From: an uncultured Eubacteriales bacterium
GTDB lineage: Bacteria; Bacillota; Clostridia; Lachnospirales; CAG-274
DNA: 9,627 nucleotides
Assembly (NCBI GenBank): GCA_902496345.1
Contig: CABVAP010000087.1
Coordinates: forward strand, 1 to 9,627
Reading direction: 5' to 3'
Shown: positions 5,157 through 9,627 of the stretch, in pieces
How the letters are laid out: the number at the start of each line of letters is the position of its first letter
How positions within the stretch are numbered: the stretch's first letter is position 1
The notes under the pieces: model-generated
Told to the model about the DNA's origin: nothing
Databases searched by the model: none
Seen by the model: only the letters and a program-made list of their open reading frames with translations
Position numbers and translations under genes: made by a program

Positions 5157-6662
5157 ATGAATATCAGACCTGAAGAAATTAGTTCTGTTATTAAAGAACA
5201 GATTAAAGGCTATACTTCTAAACTTGACGTTTCAGAAGTTGGCACTGTTATCAATGTTGGTGACGGTATTGCCAGAGTTTACGGTCTTGATAACGCAATG
5301 AGTGGCGAACTTCTTGAGTTTGAAAACGGTGTTTTTGGTATGGCTCAAAACCTTGAAGAGGACAACATCGGTGTCGTTCTCCTCGGTTCTGACCAGGGAA
5401 TTAAAGAAGGCGATTCAGTTAAACTTACTGGTCGTGTTGCTTCTGTTCCTGTTGGTGACGCTATGATTGGTAGAGTTGTAAACTCTCTTGGTCAACCTAT
5501 TGATGAAAAAGGACCTATCAACACTGACAAATTCAGACCTATTGAAAGAGTTGCCCCTGGTGTTATCACTCGTAAATCTGTTGATGTACCTTTACAAACA
5601 GGTATCAAAGCTATCGATGCTATGGTTCCTATCGGTCGTGGTCAACGTGAGCTTGTTATCGGTGACCGTCAAACTGGTAAAACTGCTATTTGTATCGACA
5701 CTATTATTAACCAAAAAGGTAAAGACGTTATTTGTATCTATGTTGCTATCGGTCAGAAAGCATCTACTGTTGCTCGTATCGTTAAAAATTTAAGTGACGC
5801 CGGTGCTATGGACTATACTACTGTTGTTGTTGCAACTGCAAGTGATACATCACCTTTACAATATATCGCACCTTATTCTGGTTGTGCTATCGGTGAAGAA
5901 TTTATGGAAAACGGTAAAGACGTTCTTATCGTTTATGATGACTTATCTAAACACGCTGTTGCTTACCGTGCAATGAGTCTTCTTCTTCACAGACCACCAG
6001 GACGTGAAGCTTACCCTGGTGACGTTTTCTACCTCCATTCAAGACTTCTTGAACGTTCTGCAAGACTTGAAGAAAAATATGGTGGTGGTTCTATAACTGC
6101 TCTTCCTATCATCGAAACTCAGGCTGGTGACGTTTCTGCTTATATCCCAACAAACGTTATCTCTATCACAGATGGTCAGATTTATCTTGAAAGTGAACTT
6201 TTCAACTCTGGTGTTCGTCCTGCTATTAATGCCGGTCTTTCTGTATCTCGTGTTGGTGGTTCTGCTCAGATTAAAGCTATGAAAAAAATCGCCGGTCCTA
6301 TCCGTACTGAACTTGCTCAGTATCGTGAACTTGAAAGCTTTGCTCAGTTCGGTTCTGACCTCGATAAAGATACTCTTGAACGTCTTAACCACGGTCAGAG
6401 AATCGTTGAAATCCTTAAACAGCCTCAGTATCAATCTCTTGATGTTGAAAAAGAAGTTGTTATTCTTTTTGCAGTTACTAACAAATATCTTGACGATATT
6501 CCTGTTAAGGACGTTTTAAGATTTGAAACTGAATTCTTCAGATTTATTGAAGCAAAACATAATCACATTTTTAGTGATATTAGAACAACTAAACAGTTGA
6601 GTTCTGAAAATGAAGCTGAACTTCGTTCTGCTATTCAAAACTTTAAGTCAGAATTCAAATAA
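5157..6662 (+). CDS. atpA: F-type ATP synthase subunit alpha
   Basis: This 501-residue F1 subunit binds nucleotide at the non-catalytic sites and supplies the arginine finger to the catalytic beta sites. The N-terminal beta-barrel region is about 25-95. The P-loop is GDRQTGKT (169-176), Walker B is LIVYDD (257-262), and the family signature is PAINAGLSVS (355-364) followed by R365, the arginine finger in SVSRVGGSAQ. The C-terminal helical domain is about 380-501. The length is standard. The ATG is 11 nt after AAAGGAG (5139-5145). Arg codons are often CGT and Ile codons often ATC, unlike wecB, which fits high expression. Confidence 0.98.
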   Translation: MNIRPEEISSVIKEQIKGYTSKLDVSEVGTVINVGDGIARVYGLDNAMSGELLEFENGVFGMAQNLEEDNIGVVLLGSDQGIKEGDSVKLTGRVASVPVGDAMIGRVVNSLGQPIDEKGPINTDKFRPIERVAPGVITRKSVDVPLQTGIKAIDAMVPIGRGQRELVIGDRQTGKTAICIDTIINQKGKDVICIYVAIGQKASTVARIVKNLSDAGAMDYTTVVVATASDTSPLQYIAPYSGCAIGEEFMENGKDVLIVYDDLSKHAVAYRAMSLLLHRPPGREAYPGDVFYLHSRLLERSARLEEKYGGGSITALPIIETQAGDVSAYIPTNVISITDGQIYLESELFNSGVRPAINAGLSVSRVGGSAQIKAMKKIAGPIRTELAQYRELESFAQFGSDLDKDTLERLNHGQRIVEILKQPQYQSLDVEKEVVILFAVTNKYLDDIPVKDVLRFETEFFRFIEAKHNHIFSDIRTTKQLSSENEAELRSAIQNFKSEFK

Positions 6663-6678
6663 ATAGAGAGGTGATATT

Positions 6679-7539
6679 ATGGCATCAATGCGTGACATCA
6701 AACGCAGAATAAAAAGTGTCAATAGCACCCAACAAATTACCAAAGCTATGAATCTTGTTGCAAGTTCTAAACTTACAAGAGCTAAAAACAGGCTTATGGA
6801 CACTCGTCCTTTCTTTCAAGAAACTAAAAGCGTTATCGCTGGTATCGTAAACGGCTCTAAAGGGATTTCTCACCCTTATCTTGAAAAAAGAGAAGTTAAA
6901 AACAAAGCCGTTATACTGATTACCGGTGACAGAGGTCTTTGTGGGGGCTACAACGCTAACGTCAGCAAAATTGCTATGACTTGTGTTGACGATATAAACA
7001 AGGTTTCTGCCATAACTGTTGGAAGTAAGGGTAAAGAATTCTTAAGACGTAAAGGGCTTAACATCGTTGACTCTTATGTTGGTATTTCTGAAAATCCTGA
7101 ATATTCCCACGCTTTAAGAATTGGACAGTTGGCACTTGATTTATTTACTAAAGGTGAAGTTGATGAAGTTTATCTCGCTTATACTGAGTTTATCTCTACT
7201 ATTTCTTCTGAGCCTAAACTTATCAAAGTTCTCCCTGTTGATGTAAATGAATTTACTAATGACGGTGAATCTTCTGAACAGGCTCTCACTATCTATGAAC
7301 CTGACGAAGAAGCCGTTTTGGAATATGTTATTCCTAAATATGTTAATACCGTTATATTTGGAGCTATGGTTGAATCTGCCGTTTGCGAACTTGGAGCAAG
7401 AATGACCGCTATGGATTCTGCTACTGAAAACGCATCTGAAATGATTGACTCATTGAACCTCCTTTACAACAGAGCCAGACAAGGTGCTATTACTCAAGAA
7501 ATTACTGAAATTGTCGGCGGAAGCGGTATTTATGATTAA
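6679..7539 (+). CDS. atpG: F-type ATP synthase subunit gamma
   Basis: This 286-residue subunit is the central rotating shaft. The N-terminal helix begins MASMRDIKRRIKSVNSTQQI (1-20), the middle domain contains TGDRGLCGGYNANV (82-95), and the C-terminal helix ends with the gamma signature including ITQEITEIVGGSG (271-283). Length and both ends are typical, so no truncation is suspected. The start ATG lies 3 nt after GAGGTGAT (6668-6675), nearly the full anti-Shine-Dalgarno complement. M4 is a second in-frame ATG but fits the spacing less well. I see no regulatory insert of the chloroplast type. It sits 16 nt after atpA and 17 nt before atpD. Confidence 0.96.
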   Translation: MASMRDIKRRIKSVNSTQQITKAMNLVASSKLTRAKNRLMDTRPFFQETKSVIAGIVNGSKGISHPYLEKREVKNKAVILITGDRGLCGGYNANVSKIAMTCVDDINKVSAITVGSKGKEFLRRKGLNIVDSYVGISENPEYSHALRIGQLALDLFTKGEVDEVYLAYTEFISTISSEPKLIKVLPVDVNEFTNDGESSEQALTIYEPDEEAVLEYVIPKYVNTVIFGAMVESAVCELGARMTAMDSATENASEMIDSLNLLYNRARQGAITQEITEIVGGSGIYD

Positions 7540-7556
7540 AAAAGGAGTGAAAACGA

Positions 7557-8957
7557 TTGGCTGAAAAAAATGTCGGTAAGATAATTCAGATTATCGGTGC
7601 CGTATTAGATATTAAATTTTCTAAAGAAAATATGCCTTCTTTGTACAATGCCATCGAGATTGAACACGAAGGTAAAACAATCGTTGCCGAAGTTGCACAG
7701 CACCTTGGTGACGACGTTGTTAAATGTATTGCTATGTCATCTACAGATGGTCTTGTTAGAGGTATGGACGCAGTTGATACAGGTGCTCCTATCAGCGTTC
7801 CTGTTGGTAAAGCTACTTTAGGACGTATGTTCAACGTTGTTGGACAACCTATTGACGATAACCCTATGCCTGAAGTAGAAGAAAAATGGTCTATCCACAG
7901 AGAAGCTCCTTCTTTCGCTGAACAGGCTGCTTCTACTGAACTTCTTGAAACAGGTATCAAGTCTATCGACCTTCTTTGCCCTTACTCTAAAGGTGGTAAA
8001 ATCGGTTTGTTTGGTGGTGCCGGTGTTGGTAAAACAGTTCTTATTATGGAACTTATCCGTAACATCGCTACTGAACACGGTGGTTTCTCTGTTTTCGCCG
8101 GTGTTGGTGAACGTACTAGAGAGGGTAACGACCTTTACTACGAAATGCAAGAATCTGGCGTTATCAACAAAACAAGTCTTGTGTTCGGTCAGATGAATGA
8201 GCCTCCTGGAGCTAGAATGAGAATCGCTCTTACTGGTCTTACTATGGCTGAATACTTCAGAGATGAAGAAAATCAAGACGTGCTTTTATTCGTTGACAAC
8301 ATCTTCCGTTTTGTTCAGGCTGGTTCAGAAGTTTCTGCCCTCCTTGGTCGTATGCCTTCTGCCGTTGGTTATCAGCCTACACTTGCTACAGAAGTTGGTT
8401 CACTTCAGGAAAGAATCACATCTACTAAGAGTGGTTCTATCACATCTGTTCAGGCCGTTTATGTACCTGCAGATGACTTAACTGACCCTGCTCCTGCTAC
8501 TACATTTGCCCATCTTGACGCTACTACAGTTTTATCTCGTTCTATCGTTGAGCTTGGTATTTATCCTGCTGTTGACCCTCTTGAATCTACTTCTCGTATC
8601 CTTGACCCTCAGGTTGTTGGTGAAGAACACTATGAAGTTGCAAGAAAGGTTCAGGCTATTTTACAGAGATACAAAGAACTTCAGGACATCATCTCTATCC
8701 TTGGTATGGACGAACTTTCTGAAGAAGATAAACTTACTGTAAACAGAGCAAGAAAAGTTCAAAGATTCTTATCTCAACCTTTCTTTGTTGCTGAAAAATT
8801 TACAGGTTATGACGGACAATATGTTCCTGTTGCTGAAACTGTTCGTGGTTTCAAAGAAATTCTTGAAGGTAAACACGACGATATTCCTGAAAACTATTTC
8901 TTGAACGCAGGTACTATTGATGACGTTGTTGCTAAAGCTAATGCAGCTAATAAATAA
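7557..8957 (+). CDS. atpD: F-type ATP synthase subunit beta (catalytic)
   Basis: This 466-residue subunit carries the catalytic sites for ATP synthesis and hydrolysis. The P-loop is GGAGVGKT (153-160), the catalytic glutamate is E185 in GERTREGNDL (184-193), Walker B ends at D247 in DVLLFVDN (241-248), the family signature is PAVDPLESTS (337-346), and the coupling loop is DELSEED (385-391). All key residues are present and the length is standard. The start is TTG with AAAGGAG (7541-7547) 9 nt upstream; this gives MAEKNVGKIIQIIGAVLD, the usual bacterial beta N-terminus, and no nearby ATG fits. It lies 17 nt after atpG and 19 nt before the preferred atpC start. Confidence 0.98.
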   Translation: MAEKNVGKIIQIIGAVLDIKFSKENMPSLYNAIEIEHEGKTIVAEVAQHLGDDVVKCIAMSSTDGLVRGMDAVDTGAPISVPVGKATLGRMFNVVGQPIDDNPMPEVEEKWSIHREAPSFAEQAASTELLETGIKSIDLLCPYSKGGKIGLFGGAGVGKTVLIMELIRNIATEHGGFSVFAGVGERTREGNDLYYEMQESGVINKTSLVFGQMNEPPGARMRIALTGLTMAEYFRDEENQDVLLFVDNIFRFVQAGSEVSALLGRMPSAVGYQPTLATEVGSLQERITSTKSGSITSVQAVYVPADDLTDPAPATTFAHLDATTVLSRSIVELGIYPAVDPLESTSRILDPQVVGEEHYEVARKVQAILQRYKELQDIISILGMDELSEEDKLTVNRARKVQRFLSQPFFVAEKFTGYDGQYVPVAETVRGFKEILEGKHDDIPENYFLNAGTIDDVVAKANAANK

Positions 8958-8976
8958 AAGGTAACGGGTGATTTAT

Positions 8977-9384
8977 ATGGCAGAAAATAAAATACGATTA
9001 CGTATTGTTACGCCTGTAAGAGAGCTTTATAACGAAGAAGCTGAAATGGTAATCATTCGTTCCTCTACTGGTGATATTGGTATTTTACACGGTCATCAGC
9101 CTTTAACTACAACTTTAGGTTACGGATTTTTACGTATTATCAACGGTGATGAAGAAGTTAAGGCTACTGTTTTCGGTGGTTTTGCAAGTGTTGATGACAG
9201 AGGAATTACTATTTTATCTGACGCTGCTGAGTGGCCAGATGAAATTGACTTTGAAAGAGCCAACGCGGCAAAAGAAAGAGCCGAAAAACGTATTCAAAGT
9301 CAAGATGACAATGTGGATATTGCCAGAGCCGAGCTTGCTTTAAGGCGTGCATTGATTAGACTTGAGGCTAAAAAAGAAAAATAA
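8977..9384 (+). CDS. atpC: F-type ATP synthase subunit epsilon
   Basis: This 135-residue rotor subunit couples F1 to the c-ring and can inhibit ATP hydrolysis. The N-terminal beta-sandwich includes GDIGILHGHQPL (32-43) and GGFASVDD (67-74). Two C-terminal helices follow. IDFERA (90-95) matches the I(L)DxxRA ATP-binding motif of Bacillus PS3 epsilon, and D91, R94, R124 and R128 align with its D89, R92, R122 and R126 at a constant offset. I chose the ATG at 8977 over an in-frame GTG at 8968: GGTGAT (8967-8972) then serves as ribosome site, and the product begins MAENKIRLRIVTP as is usual. The GTG would add only MIY. It is the last gene of the operon, 17 nt before the terminator stem. Confidence 0.95.
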   Translation: MAENKIRLRIVTPVRELYNEEAEMVIIRSSTGDIGILHGHQPLTTTLGYGFLRIINGDEEVKATVFGGFASVDDRGITILSDAAEWPDEIDFERANAAKERAEKRIQSQDDNVDIARAELALRRALIRLEAKKEK

Positions 9385-9400
9385 AATTACAGATATATGA

Positions 9401-9433
9401 AAAGACTACCGATTTAATCGGTGGTCTTTTTTT
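9401..9433 (+). terminator. Intrinsic terminator of the atp operon
   Basis: AAAGACTACCGAT (9401-9413) pairs with ATCGGTGGTCTTT (9417-9429) around a TTA loop: 13 pairs with one T-G wobble. The 3' arm runs directly into a seven-T tract (9427-9433). It begins 17 nt after the atpC stop. This is a classic rho-independent terminator. Confidence 0.93.
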
Positions 9434-9440
9434 GTAAATG

Positions 9441-9480
9441 GGGGTTTGTCTAAGACCGTGGGGCTTTGCCCCACCACCCC
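9441..9480 (-). repeat. 40-bp hairpin repeat, right copy of an inverted pair
   Basis: The reverse complement of this 40-mer matches 57-96 at 39 of 40 positions. The core GTGGGGC (9458-9464) pairs with GCCCCAC (9468-9474) around a TTT loop. It starts 7 nt after the operon terminator's T-tract. There is no coding potential. With the left copy it forms inverted repeats about 9.3 kb apart that bracket the wecB-atp region. Confidence 0.8.
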
Positions 9481-9490
9481 ACTAGCTTTC

Positions 9491-9609
9491 AGCACTTTTG
9501 CTACGAAAAAGCAAGCTACGCTTGTCGGATTTCTTTCCGATGCCCATTGAAAAAAACTAGGCAAAAACTTATTTTTTGAAACCTTTTTCTATCGCAAAAA
9601 GGTTTCAAA
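9491..9609. repeat. String of hairpins at right end
   Basis: Successive palindromes follow the 40-mer. They are AGCA/TGCT (9491-9494, 9499-9502), CAAGC/GCTTG (9512-9516, 9520-9524), TCGGA/TCCGA (9525-9529, 9536-9540), and a perfect 14-bp stem TTTGAAACCTTTTT (9575-9588) with AAAAAGGTTTCAAA (9596-9609) around a 7-nt loop. No T-tract follows the last stem on the + strand. I see no ORF on either strand in this ~190-nt end. The arrangement looks like a composite non-coding repeat that may continue past the window. Confidence 0.6.
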
Positions 9610-9627
9610 CTTCCAAAAATGCTCTTG

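Noticed and set aside
6039..6434. 131-codon open frame on the minus strand inside atpA
   Set aside because: Antisense shadow of atpA with no recognisable domain or start signals.
7818..8276. 152-codon open frame on the minus strand inside atpD
   Set aside because: It is the antisense of a highly conserved beta-subunit region. The low-complexity Ser/Thr/Phe-rich product and lack of a ribosome site mark it as a shadow of codon bias.
8968..8976. GTG start for atpC giving an MIY extension
   Set aside because: The GTG lies within the likely ribosome site GGTGAT, and the downstream ATG gives the usual epsilon N-terminus.
1..9627. A novel defence, mobile or biosynthetic system
   Set aside because: All substantial ORFs are explained by wecB and a complete ATP synthase cluster. 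No unexplained gene, CRISPR-like array, integrase or toxin-antitoxin pair is visible.

Overview
The window is AT-rich DNA from a low-GC Gram-positive anaerobe. Clostridia is likely and a Lachnospirales-type lineage is my best guess, from protein character and gene order only. It carries a complete F-type ATP synthase operon on the + strand, preceded by a UDP-GlcNAc 2-epimerase gene. All eleven genes face the same way. I see no tRNA, rRNA, CRISPR array, transposase or phage gene.

Layout: positions 1-96 hold a cluster of GC-rich hairpin repeats. Positions 97-346 are non-coding and contain a promoter candidate. Then come wecB/mnaA (347-1495), an AtpZ-type small membrane protein (1602-1928) and atpI (1946-2359). 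A 473-nt non-coding gap (2360-2832) holds a hairpin related to the flanking repeats, a good sigma-A-type promoter and a structured leader. The structural genes follow in the canonical order atpB-E-F-H-A-G-D-C (2833-9384), with short spacers and one overlap (atpF/atpH). A strong intrinsic terminator (9401-9433) closes the operon. The last ~190 nt are again hairpin repeats, including a 39/40-identical inverted copy of the left-end 40-mer.

How the genes work together: a, b and c form the membrane Fo motor, and alpha3-beta3-gamma-delta-epsilon form the catalytic F1 head. AtpI, and probably AtpZ, are non-stoichiometric assembly or ion-supply factors encoded at the head of the cluster. The c subunit carries the residue set associated with Na+ binding (P32, Q36, V67, E69, T70, Y74), so the enzyme is predicted to couple to Na+ rather than H+. 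Epsilon keeps the IDxxRA motif and two helix arginines of ATP-sensing epsilon subunits. wecB makes UDP-ManNAc for cell-wall or surface polysaccharides; its place next to atp genes is an old Firmicutes synteny rather than a functional link.

I do not see a new multi-gene system here. The points worth a second look are the ion specificity, the atpI-atpB gap with its leader, the dispersed hairpin repeats on both flanks and inside the gap, the long N-terminus of subunit b, and possible competing RNA structures at the atpF ribosome site.
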